Shown here: positions 24,394-32,361 of the stretch, piece after piece | Position numbering within the stretch: the stretch's first letter is position 1 | How the letters are laid out: the number at the start of each line of letters is the position of its first letter | Origin: Clostridium sp. | GTDB taxonomy: Bacteria; Bacillota; Clostridia; Lachnospirales; Lachnospiraceae | Assembly: GCA_023667695.1 (NCBI GenBank) | Contig: JAMOZY010000010.1 | Coordinates: forward strand, 36,308 to 100,307 | Direction of reading: 5' to 3' | Length of the DNA: 64,000 nt | The notes under the pieces: generated by a model | Told to the model about the DNA's origin: nothing | What the model saw: the letters and a program-made list of their open reading frames with translations, nothing else | The model's database searches: none | Position numbers and translations under genes: made by a program

Positions 24394-24834
24394 ATGAACA
24401 AGGTTATTTTAATGGGACGGCTGACCCGTCCCCCGGAGGTCCGGTATTCCCAGGGCGAGAGTCAGACCGCAATCGCAAGGTTTTCCCTTGCGGTAGACCG
24501 CCGGTGGAAGCGGGAAGGAGAGCCGGATGCGGATTTCTTTAACTGTACCGCATTTGGAAGGCTGGCGGATTTTGCGGAGAAGTATCTGAACCAGGGGACA
24601 AAGGTTATCGTTGTCGGACGGATTCAGAATGACAATTACACTAACCGGGAAGGACAGAAGGTTTATTCCGTACAGGTTCTGTTAGATGAAATCGAGTTTG
24701 CAGAAAGCAAAAGTGCTTCTGCATCCAGTGTCGGTACGGCGGCACCTCAGACAGGGGGAAGGTCAGCGCCGGAGCAGGCATCCAGTGACGGTTTCATGTC
24801 TATACCGGATGAGGAGGAGCTGCCCTTTAATTAA
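24394..24834 (+). CDS. ssb: Single-stranded DNA-binding protein
   Basis: 146 aa starting NKVILMGRLTRPPEVRYS, the typical SSB opening. An OB fold follows (FNCTAFGRLADFAEKYL, KVIVVGRIQNDNYTNREG), then a Gly/Ser/Ala linker and an acidic tip (EEELPFN) that recruits partner proteins. ATG 24394 has AGAAGGAGG upstream. In this element it likely coats transferred or replicating single strands. Confidence 0.95.
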   Translation: MNKVILMGRLTRPPEVRYSQGESQTAIARFSLAVDRRWKREGEPDADFFNCTAFGRLADFAEKYLNQGTKVIVVGRIQNDNYTNREGQKVYSVQVLLDEIEFAESKSASASSVGTAAPQTGGRSAPEQASSDGFMSIPDEEELPFN

Positions 24835-24916
24835 TGGGAAAAGAACCGGAGAAATCCGGTAAATAACAGACAGCTGCCGGGGATGGTTGAGCGTTCCCGG
24901 CAGAGAAAGGAGTCAT

Positions 24917-25585
24917 ATGAAGATAGTGTTTTTATTGGTCATGGCACTGGTGGCTGCAGGGTTTTACCTGTACAGCACGTACCGGGGCAAAAAAACAAAG
25001 GATGGGAGTAGCCGGAAGAATGTTCAGGAATTCATGAATGTAGTGGATATTGAGAATTCATTTATTTATACAAAGGATAATTATCTGATTGGATTCTTGC
25101 AGATTTCCGGCAGAAAGACGGATTTGCTGAGCGGACGGGAAAAGGCAGCGCTGACCCAGCAGATGACAGCAGAGGCAGCGACGATATCCTCTGCCTGGCA
25201 GATTCTTGCCGTATCCCAGCCGGAGGATAATTCAGCGCTGATTGGCCAGTATCAGGAAATGATGGATACCACCAATCCCATCCGGAAGAAGCTGCTGCGG
25301 GAAGCCATCCGGTATCAGAATGGACTGCTGTTATCCGGAGAGAACATGGAGCGGCAGTTTTACTTAAAGCTTTGGGAATATCAGAAGGACGGGGCGGAGA
25401 AGGAACTGATGGAGAAGCTGAATCAGTTTGCCAAGTGCTTTGATATCAGCGGATATTCCTGTGAGATTGTAAACCGGGAGGAAGTGATCCGCCTCTGCAA
25501 CCTGGTACATAATCCATCGGCAGTCTTATATGAAGGGGAAGAGATTCAGACCGGGCTGCCCAGACTGGAAGGAGGAACAGCATGA
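24917..25585 (+). CDS. VirB4 N-terminal-like membrane protein
   Basis: 222 aa from ATG 24917 (AAAGGAG upstream). One N-terminal membrane helix (IVFLLVMALVAAGFYLYS) is followed by a soluble domain with VVDIENSFIYTKDNYLIGFLQISG, as in the N-terminal domain of VirB4/TraC ATPases. It overlaps the ATPase gene by 4 bases (ATGA). The two genes together have the length of a single VirB4, so VirB4 appears split into an anchored N-terminal part and the ATPase. Confidence 0.7.
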   Translation: MKIVFLLVMALVAAGFYLYSTYRGKKTKDGSSRKNVQEFMNVVDIENSFIYTKDNYLIGFLQISGRKTDLLSGREKAALTQQMTAEAATISSAWQILAVSQPEDNSALIGQYQEMMDTTNPIRKKLLREAIRYQNGLLLSGENMERQFYLKLWEYQKDGAEKELMEKLNQFAKCFDISGYSCEIVNREEVIRLCNLVHNPSAVLYEGEEIQTGLPRLEGGTA

Positions 25586-27396
25586 AAAAGGACAAGCTGC
25601 AGCCAAACGCTGCATTATTAAATATCATATCGCCCATGAATCTGGACTATCAGCATACATCCATGCAGATTGGCGAGAATAAGGCGAAGGGCTATGGAAT
25701 CATACGATATGCATCAGATAATCCCTATGGCTGGTTGTCAAAGCTGACCAACCTGCCCAGCTCCATTGTGTCCATTACCTATGATCCTCTGGATGCGGAA
25801 GAAATGATTGGGATTATGGACAGCAATATCAGTGCGGCCAAGAAGCGTATCATGGATGCAAAGAAGGCATCCGAAGAGACCAGGGCAGAGAAAGCCATCC
25901 GGCACAGTGTCAAGCTGCTGGATGAAATTGATGATAAGAATGAATCCATTGGACTGATGTCTACGGTAATCATGCCACTGTCTGGTGAGGATGCATTTGA
26001 AAAGGCAGAGCGGAAGGCGAGGAGTACGGCCAAGAAGGCGGCCTGCAGGCTGCGCTGCATGACCAACATGCAGAAGGAGGTTTATCAGCAGATATCACCG
26101 GCCTATGTACCTTCTGAGCGTATCCGGGATATCGTGGGAAGGGTGACGCCGTTATCCACCCTGCTGGGAGGCTTTCCATTTTCCAAGTCCGGCTTAAATG
26201 ACGGGGAAGGTTATTATCTGGCTAAGGATGATGCCGGCGGCATTATTACCATGAATCCCTGGAAGCGGTATGGGGACCGGACGAATTCCAACATGGCATT
26301 CCTGGGCGGCTCCGGCGTGGGAAAGTCCACCAAGATGAAGGATTTGCTGACCGATGAATACATGATGGGAAGCAGGATTATTGTGATTGATCCGGAGGAT
26401 GAATATAAGGAGCAATGCAGTATTTTCTCCGGGAACTGGCTGAATGCAGCCGGAGGAGCAAAGTGCAGGATTAATCCATTGCAGGTTCAGACCATACCCC
26501 AGGAAGAAGGGGATGAGTATTACAGGGATGAAGGAAATGGTATGGGCGCCCTTGCCTTATACTTAAAGCATCTGGAAACCTTTTTCTCCCTGTATCTGCC
26601 AAGCATGGATGATTACCTGTTATCTCATCTGAAAATGCTGCTGATTGATTTATATCAGTCCCATGGGATTACCTTTCAGACGGATGTAAGCACCTTGAGG
26701 AATGAGGATTATCCGGTCATGGAAGAACTGGTCGGTCTGGCACAGGAGCGGGCAAAGGAATTTACGGAAGCAGGCAGTGTCGGGACAAATTATTATGACA
26801 AGCTTGCCATTCTGCTTTGGGATGCAGCCTTTGGGGCGGATTCCTTTTTGTTTAACGGATATACCAGTATTCATACAGATAGTCAGTATATCTGTATTTC
26901 CACCTCCGGACTGACGGATTCTTCGGACCGGATTAAGCGGACTCAGTATTTCAATATCTTGACCTGGGCATGGAATGAGATTAGCCGGAACCGGCAGGAG
27001 CGGGTCATACTGGTGTGTGATGAAGCCTATCTGCTGGTGGACCCGGAGATTCCACAGTCATTAATTTTTCTTCGGAATGCCATGAAACGGGCCAGAAAGT
27101 ATGAGGCGGCTATCTGGGTGATTACACAGAACATAGTGGATTTCCTAGGGGAAACGGTTAAGACCTATGGACAGGAGCTGTTGGATAATCCCACCTATAA
27201 GGTGCTGATGGGAGCGGATGGTGCCAATCTGGAGAAGCTGGTGGAGCTGTACCGGCTGACGGAGCAGGAAATTACCATGCTGGAGGCAAAGCGCAGAGGG
27301 CAGGCAATCCTCATGCTGGGAGCCAGACGGATGAAGGTGAAATTCGATATCCCGGATTATAAATTTCAATACTTCGGAACGGCAGGTGGCAGGTGA
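25582..27396 (+). CDS. VirB4/TraE-type conjugation ATPase
   Basis: 604 aa. Walker A GGSGVGKS (about 243-250) is followed by IIVIDPEDEY, Walker B RVILVCDEAYLLVDP (about 470-485) and the conserved WVITQNIVDFLG segment. This energises channel assembly and substrate transfer at the inner membrane. ATG 25582 overlaps the preceding gene, and the 3' end overlaps the peptidase gene, so three genes form one translationally coupled unit. The N-terminal part is shorter than in full VirB4, consistent with the split described for the previous gene. Confidence 0.92.
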   Translation: MKKDKLQPNAALLNIISPMNLDYQHTSMQIGENKAKGYGIIRYASDNPYGWLSKLTNLPSSIVSITYDPLDAEEMIGIMDSNISAAKKRIMDAKKASEETRAEKAIRHSVKLLDEIDDKNESIGLMSTVIMPLSGEDAFEKAERKARSTAKKAACRLRCMTNMQKEVYQQISPAYVPSERIRDIVGRVTPLSTLLGGFPFSKSGLNDGEGYYLAKDDAGGIITMNPWKRYGDRTNSNMAFLGGSGVGKSTKMKDLLTDEYMMGSRIIVIDPEDEYKEQCSIFSGNWLNAAGGAKCRINPLQVQTIPQEEGDEYYRDEGNGMGALALYLKHLETFFSLYLPSMDDYLLSHLKMLLIDLYQSHGITFQTDVSTLRNEDYPVMEELVGLAQERAKEFTEAGSVGTNYYDKLAILLWDAAFGADSFLFNGYTSIHTDSQYICISTSGLTDSSDRIKRTQYFNILTWAWNEISRNRQERVILVCDEAYLLVDPEIPQSLIFLRNAMKRARKYEAAIWVITQNIVDFLGETVKTYGQELLDNPTYKVLMGADGANLEKLVELYRLTEQEITMLEAKRRGQAILMLGARRMKVKFDIPDYKFQYFGTAGGR

Positions 27397-28142
27397 TGAA
27401 GCATATATGGATTGGCGTAGGCATCTTTGGTTTTCTGCTGCTTGCCATTGCCTATTTTCTGATGACTCCTCTCTCAAGGCTTGTAGCAGATGGTGGCAGT
27501 AAGGAAGGATGGACTCAGGCAGTGACGGACTTTAAGGGCAGATATGAAGCGGTCAGCCGGCAGTATGGGTATTATGACTGGGAGGAAATGGAAGTCCTTC
27601 CGGGAGAAATACCGGTGGTCTATTTTAATCAGGCAGACCCGGCATGGGGAAGTTCGTATTATGATACCAGAAGAGTGAAGAAGCAGACCATCCGGAGCGG
27701 AGGCTGTGGGCCGACATCCCTTGCCATTGTCTACAGTAGTCTGACACAGGAGGTCATGACGCCGGCAGACATGGCAGACTTTGCCATGGAGCATGGATAC
27801 TGTGCCGCACCCCAGGGCAGCTATCGCTCTCTATTTACATCCGGAGCGGAGCAGCTGGGACTTACCTGCTATTATTCCGGTGAAGACCTGGAAACAGCCT
27901 TAAGTTATCTATCGGAAGACTGCCTGGTGGTTTCCCTGATGGGACCTGGGATATTCTGTGACGGCGGCCACTTTTTAGTGATACGGGGTGTGACAGAGGA
28001 TGGAATGGTTCTGCTGGCAGATTGCTGGAACGCAGCAAATAATGAGAAGGAATGGGGAATCAATACCATTGCCCAGAACTTAAAAACAGATGGTGGCGGC
28101 TGTCTGTGGGTGCTTGGTTTGGAAGAAGGAGGTTCGGAATGA
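27396..28142 (+). CDS. Membrane-anchored C39-like cysteine peptidase
   Basis: 248 aa from ATG 27396, overlapping the virB4 stop. An N-terminal membrane helix (WIGVGIFGFLLLAIAYFL) precedes a papain-like domain with SGGCGPTSLAIVYSS (catalytic Cys about residue 110) and GGHFLVIRGVTEDG (His), then a candidate Asp/Asn in LADCWNA. This is the Peptidase_C39_2 pattern. In Gram-positive conjugation systems this position often holds a cell-wall hydrolase (VirB1-like). Here a peptidase may open or remodel the wall. Substrate unknown. Confidence 0.75.
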   Translation: MKHIWIGVGIFGFLLLAIAYFLMTPLSRLVADGGSKEGWTQAVTDFKGRYEAVSRQYGYYDWEEMEVLPGEIPVVYFNQADPAWGSSYYDTRRVKKQTIRSGGCGPTSLAIVYSSLTQEVMTPADMADFAMEHGYCAAPQGSYRSLFTSGAEQLGLTCYYSGEDLETALSYLSEDCLVVSLMGPGIFCDGGHFLVIRGVTEDGMVLLADCWNAANNEKEWGINTIAQNLKTDGGGCLWVLGLEEGGSE

Positions 28143-28393
28143 AAAGGGACAGAAAGAAGCTGATTGAATTGTTCTTCTGGGGGATATTGTTCCTGGTTTG
28201 CATGGCAGTATCCGTTTTTTATATGATAAGGGATACACCGGAAAATGTTCCGGCAGGACAAACGGATATGGAGCTATCGGTTACAGAAGAAACGGATGAA
28301 TATGCTTCCACTGAACAGAGGACAGAGGATTTGGAACTGGAGGAGGAGGGAGAGATGGCTCTGCCTTCCGGGGTGGTTGAGGAGGGAAAATAG
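28139..28393 (+). CDS. Small membrane protein with acidic tail
   Basis: 84 aa, ATG 28139 overlapping the peptidase stop (ATGA). It starts with basic residues (MKRDRKKLIE), then a membrane helix (LFFWGILFLVCMAVSVFYMI) and an acidic, disordered outer tail (EETDEYASTEQRTEDLELEEEG). It is the last gene of the virB4 unit. No recognised family; probably a transfer accessory protein. Confidence 0.6.
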   Translation: MKRDRKKLIELFFWGILFLVCMAVSVFYMIRDTPENVPAGQTDMELSVTEETDEYASTEQRTEDLELEEEGEMALPSGVVEEGK

Positions 28394-28467
28394 GGATACT
28401 GTCAATGATTATTTTATCACGAATCTGTTATAAACACTTTACATTCACAAATTCAAGTGTTAGACTA

Positions 28468-28566
28468 TATGAAAAGGAACAACCGCCCACAAGGTGGTTT
28501 GACCGTATGAGAAGTAGAAAATCCACCCCGTCGCTTGGCCAAAGTTTTGGGGTGGCTTTTCTATGT
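28468..28566 (+). ncRNA. Candidate small RNA (or short leader) with own promoter and terminator
   Basis: TTTACA, 17 nt, TAGACT forms a promoter at about 28439-28467. The region then contains a CCACAAGGTGG hairpin and a strong terminator: CCACCCC pairs with GGGGTGG (about 28525-28556), followed by CTTTTCT. It could encode only a 13-residue peptide (from ATG 28469). The length of about 100 nt suggests a regulatory RNA or attenuator. Confidence 0.35.
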
Positions 28567-28620
28567 ATGATTACTTACAAAACGTAAATACGAATGTAAG
28601 CAAGGTTAAGAATACCCCAG

Positions 28621-28649
28621 TTGTAACGAATTGTGTAATATGCTAAACT
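28621..28649 (+). promoter_or_regulatory. Promoter of type I toxin 2
   Basis: TTGTAA (28621-28626), 17 nt, TAAACT (28644-28649), about 50 bases before the toxin start. Confidence 0.5.
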
Positions 28650-28698
28650 GTATGTGTTGTCGCCCCTATACTGGCAACAGAAAGGGGGAGTACATACT

Positions 28699-28788
28699 TT
28701 GCTAGCTTCTTTTATTATTTCCATATTGGCAAGTGTAGCTGCCTACTACATATGCAAATGGTTAGATGGAAATAACGACAACGACTAA
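28699..28788 (+). CDS. Membrane microprotein, type I toxin candidate, 29 aa
   Basis: TTG 28699 has GGGGGAG upstream at 8 bases. The 29-aa product MLASFIISILASVAAYYICK... has one membrane helix and a charged WLDGNNDND end, like the Fst/Ldr-type toxins. It is faced by a strong antisense promoter and a shared 13-bp hairpin. It is unrelated in sequence to the toxin at 19364, so the ICE carries two different candidate systems of the same kind. Confidence 0.65.
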   Translation: MLASFIISILASVAAYYICKWLDGNNDND

Positions 28789-28807
28789 CCTCGGTCTGCT
28801 CTGCCGT

Positions 28808-28885
28808 AAAAAGAGAAGAAACCCCAGTAGTTGCACCTACTGGGGTTTCGATTGTACATACCTTGTATGCTAGCATCTTTTGCCT
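28808..28885 (-). ncRNA. Antisense RNA antitoxin candidate (type I system 2)
   Basis: On the minus strand TTGAAT (28915-28920), exactly 17 nt, TATAAT (28892-28897) is a near-consensus promoter. The RNA would start near 28885 and stop after a perfect 13-bp stem (GAAACCCCAGTAG/CTACTGGGGTTTC, 28818-28849) followed by TTCTTCTCTTTTT on that strand. It overlaps the toxin mRNA 3' untranslated region. Confidence 0.65.
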
Positions 28886-28962
28886 ACTGGCATTATAACA
28901 TATGCGAAATAAAGATTCAATATGCGCATTGCTAAAACAATATATTGAAGTAATAAAGAAAT

Positions 28963-29007
28963 AAAACAACCTGTCCCAAGCTGCAAACTAACTGGACAGG
29001 TTGTTTT
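28963..29007. terminator. Bidirectional hairpin terminator
   Basis: A perfect 14-bp stem, AAAACAACCTGTCC with GGACAGGTTGTTTT, over a 17-nt loop. Apart from the antitoxin promoter upstream, the region up to the next gene at 29132 shows nothing else clear. Confidence 0.7.
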
Positions 29008-29131
29008 AAGGTCAAAAAATAACTCTTACTACTCTTTTATCTTATATCGAAGAAAAACATGTGTCAAGCATTTTTTTTCGGTATCCTTATCCAGGAAAAG
29101 AGTGGACAGGGCAGAAAGGATATAAGATAAT

Positions 29132-29983
29132 ATGGAACGATTTGAAACAAAATATGATTTACTTAACCGGGTATATGAAGACACACGATTAAAGCGGACG
29201 ACCAAAGCACTGATGCAGTATCTGGTGGCAAAGTCAGATGAGCGGAGCTGCCATCCAAGCGTAGCGGCCATAGCAAAAGCAATCCGGATGTCAGAGCGGA
29301 CAGTGCAGCGTCATATGCGGGAGCTGGAGGAGTATGGTTATCTGGTAAGGAAAGCCCGGTTCTACCGTCAGGAGCAGCTGACAAATCAGTATGAATTTGT
29401 CCTGGATGTCATGGATACCCAAGAGCCACAGCTAAAAAGAGAAAATAAAAGCAGTTATCCGGCTGGAATTTCTTTCAAAGAATCAATTCTGGATAATCAG
29501 AAAGAAATACCTTTCCATAAAATAGAATATATCAAAAGCATTGCTGGGACCGGACTTTCCAATAAAGAATGTCTGGTCTTGATTTATTTGGTACACAAAG
29601 CCAATCAGAAGGGGATTACATATGGCAGTATAAAAGCTGCCAGCAGAAATCTCCATATCTCAAGGCGGTTGCTATGGAAGATTATCCTGGAACTGCGGAT
29701 AAAAGGATGCCTGTTGCTGAAGAACAACAAGGGAAGATTTGTGGTAAAGCTGATGCCTTTTTCAAGCTGCAGCTTCCAGCAGGAAGAGAAGAAGGGACAG
29801 GGGGAGTTATTGGAAGAAAGAAGGGCAAAGCAGGTGGATGCAATGGTGAAAAGTGAGGTATTCCGGATTATGCAGTCGGAATGCCGGCAAAAGGAACCTG
29901 AGTTTCAGAATGGCAGGATACTTCGGTTCCTGAAGGAAAGAATAGTAAGATTCCGGGATTGGATAAGACATTTTCTTTCATAG
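29132..29983 (+). CDS. HTH (MarR/replication-initiator-like) regulatory protein
   Basis: 283 aa, ATG 29132 with GAAAGGAT upstream. The N-terminal 90 residues form a winged-helix unit (LKRTTKALMQYLVAKS, HPSVAAIAKAIRMSERTVQRHMRELEEYGYL) of the HTH_36 type used by plasmid and ICE regulators. A second HTH-like region lies at about 145-200 (LSNKECLVLIYLVHKANQKG ... ISRRLLWKIILELRIKG). It could control transfer genes or act in replication. It is the last plus-strand gene before the AT-rich minus-strand block. Confidence 0.7.
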   Translation: MERFETKYDLLNRVYEDTRLKRTTKALMQYLVAKSDERSCHPSVAAIAKAIRMSERTVQRHMRELEEYGYLVRKARFYRQEQLTNQYEFVLDVMDTQEPQLKRENKSSYPAGISFKESILDNQKEIPFHKIEYIKSIAGTGLSNKECLVLIYLVHKANQKGITYGSIKAASRNLHISRRLLWKIILELRIKGCLLLKNNKGRFVVKLMPFSSCSFQQEEKKGQGELLEERRAKQVDAMVKSEVFRIMQSECRQKEPEFQNGRILRFLKERIVRFRDWIRHFLS

Positions 29984-30103
29984 TGTCGATTTTGTCACCC
30001 AGTCTATACAATAAGATACCGAAAAGAAAATAGTATATTTGAAAGAGACATTTATGGCTTTTATAGGCACATATGCGGTTACTTTTGACTGAATAAGATA
30101 CTT

Positions 30104-31990
30104 TTATGATTCAGTTACATTATATTGATTAGTTGTTTTTTCATATTTCTGTCCATATAATACTTTTCCCAGTATTCCATGGAGATAAGTTTTATCAATA
30201 TGTCCCCAAATAGTTAACCCCATATAAACTATGGTTAGAAGATACAAAGGTAATGCTCTAAAGAATTTTCCCTCAGTATATATATAAAAATAGTAACTTA
30301 ATATCATGACAATTATACCAATAGCGGAGAAAATCCATGCTCTTTTTACAAAAAAAGTTTTTTCTTTTGAAATAATTTTTGTGCTAATACATGCCATGAT
30401 AATTCCAGTTATTAAAATTGCAAATCCCATTGGAAGTGCCCAATATTTTTTTAACCAAAACGGTGCAATACAAAAAATAAGTCCGACTATAATCACAATA
30501 CTACAATAAGTTTTAAAAAATCTTAAAAAATGTAATGCGTAGTTATATATATAATATATTGACATGTTAACAATAAGATTTAATAAAATTTGAGTTAAAC
30601 ATTCCTCCATCGTTATAGATTCCTTGGAGCTAAGTGTTATTATATTGGCTAAAACTACCCACAGGAGGATAACACATAGACAGACATTAATAATAGTTTT
30701 TAATTTTGAATTTATAAAATCTTCACATTTTTTTGAAATCATCTGTTTTAATTCATTTACTTTTTCCTTTTTGTCAACTTTAATGTTTCTGTGTGCTTGA
30801 AATGTAATGTTATAATATTCAATGTTGCTTTTGATTTCTTCATTTAATTGCTCTCTGCATATATTTGAGAAACGATCTATAAAGAAATCATGTGAAATTT
30901 CATACTGTTCAGTTGAAAAAGAACGTATATTATTTGAATTTTTAACTCTTCTTATCCATTTTTGTTCAAATAAAAAGTCTACAATTTTTTTTATGGTTTC
31001 TAAAGGTTGTATACAAATGTTTTGAAAGTCAATCACATCATGAATAAGAATTCCTTTTGGGTCTAAACATAAAAGATATAATATCTGGTATGCAAATTGA
31101 GAATATTTATAATTATTTAATTCATCTTTTAAATAATCCTCAATTACTAAATTATAGTTATCATCCAGAATATTTAGTTTTTCTTGCACATATATTTCGT
31201 TTTTGTATTGAATTTCTTTGCAGATATAGGCTAATTGAATAAAGGAAATTTCTTCAGATTCTATATCATTTAATAATCTAGAATATAGATTAATATTACT
31301 TAACTCATAAGGTGAACAACCTGCAATTGATTGCAAATTATTTTTTATTAAGTTTAATTCAGTTTTATTAATATATAAACGTATTAGATTAAGATTATCA
31401 TCTAAAAATAAATGAAAAATGTCTTCTAAATATTCTTTTCTAAATGAAATAATAATGTGCTTATCATTTTTCTTATTTTTGATATGTTTTATCAGATTAT
31501 AGATATTTTTATCTTGTAAAGCTTTTTCAAATTGATCAAAAATTATATAATTCGAAGTAAGCAATGCCTCTTCAAAAGATTCTATTGAAGAAAAATAGTT
31601 ATTTTCAATATAAGAATAAGATTCTTCCTCTTTTTCTAAGGAGTCAATAAATTGGTTTAGTAAGTATGTTTTGCCAACTCCGCTTTCTCCATACAATAAA
31701 AAGATTCCTTTATGAGACTTTACATTCTTAAGCCAATCTATTCTGGTAACCTCTAATTCGGTATATTTTTCGTGAAAATTTTCATTGGATTTAGGAGAAT
31801 TAATATTAAAAAATTGTTTGAAAATAAAAATTATAATTGTGTTTCCTATAATTGATAGGATATTTGCATAAATAGAAATATAATTATTTAATACTTGATT
31901 AGTAACTAAAATACAAAAAACAATATTAGAAAAACAGCTAATTTCAATTAATAAATTAAATGGGTCAAAAAAGTAATGTTTATCTTTCAT
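30104..31990 (-). CDS. Membrane STAND-like P-loop NTPase, candidate defence protein
   Basis: 628 aa, minus strand, ATG at 31990 with AAAGGTTAA upstream. Two N-terminal membrane helices (about 17-58) are followed by a P-loop NTPase: Walker A YGESGVGKTYLL (about 95-106) and Walker B YIIFDQFE (about 145). A winged-helix-like region (VDFLFEQKWIRRV ... YEISHDFFIDRF) follows, then four or five membrane helices over residues about 420-600. The SHDFF segment is typical of the end of STAND/AAA modules. The combination of NTPase and membrane pore-like part resembles abortive-infection proteins. It is very AT-rich and oriented against the ICE genes. Confidence 0.65.
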   Translation of the reverse strand: MKDKHYFFDPFNLLIEISCFSNIVFCILVTNQVLNNYISIYANILSIIGNTIIIFIFKQFFNINSPKSNENFHEKYTELEVTRIDWLKNVKSHKGIFLLYGESGVGKTYLLNQFIDSLEKEEESYSYIENNYFSSIESFEEALLTSNYIIFDQFEKALQDKNIYNLIKHIKNKKNDKHIIISFRKEYLEDIFHLFLDDNLNLIRLYINKTELNLIKNNLQSIAGCSPYELSNINLYSRLLNDIESEEISFIQLAYICKEIQYKNEIYVQEKLNILDDNYNLVIEDYLKDELNNYKYSQFAYQILYLLCLDPKGILIHDVIDFQNICIQPLETIKKIVDFLFEQKWIRRVKNSNNIRSFSTEQYEISHDFFIDRFSNICREQLNEEIKSNIEYYNITFQAHRNIKVDKKEKVNELKQMISKKCEDFINSKLKTIINVCLCVILLWVVLANIITLSSKESITMEECLTQILLNLIVNMSIYYIYNYALHFLRFFKTYCSIVIIVGLIFCIAPFWLKKYWALPMGFAILITGIIMACISTKIISKEKTFFVKRAWIFSAIGIIVMILSYYFYIYTEGKFFRALPLYLLTIVYMGLTIWGHIDKTYLHGILGKVLYGQKYEKTTNQYNVTES

Positions 31991-32016
31991 AATTAACCTT
32001 TCATTTTCTTATGCTT

Positions 32017-32249
32017 TCATATCTCTGAATCATATTCTTTTAGTTTCTGCTCAACATATTTCATTGGCTTTTCGGATTTGATTTGAATAATAACCCAATT
32101 TTTATCATATTTAGATACCGAAGCATGATTTGTAATATATCATACAAAAGAATTCCAGTTATTGATATATTGGTGACAGGATTGGGTAACCTGGGTTATG
32201 GTTATTTTCACCTATACATAAAATTTGGTTATCCAAAACTATATCCTCC
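32017..32249 (-). pseudogene. Remnant of a small minus-strand gene
   Basis: On the minus strand a TAGGAGGA site precedes a TTG start near 32249 (LDNQILCIGENNHNPGYPIL...) that stops after 25 codons. In another frame 32139-32017 encodes a 40-residue C-terminal-like piece (ASVSKYDKNWVIIQIKS ... QKLKEYDSEI) with no start. Together they look like an eroded or internally deleted gene upstream of the STAND gene. The rest of 31991-32361 shows no gene. Confidence 0.3.
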
Positions 32250-32361
32250 TATGTTAGCTTAAAAATATAGTATTTTTCGATTCGACATAATTCAACACAA
32301 ATAGAGACAAGTGATAAAAAATATAAGCTAATCCATATCAAATGGAAATCGCTTAATCAAA

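Noticed and set aside
32143..32280. Attachment site or transposon end between the STAND and XRE genes
   Set aside because: No inverted terminal repeats or target duplication could be found; better explained as gene debris.
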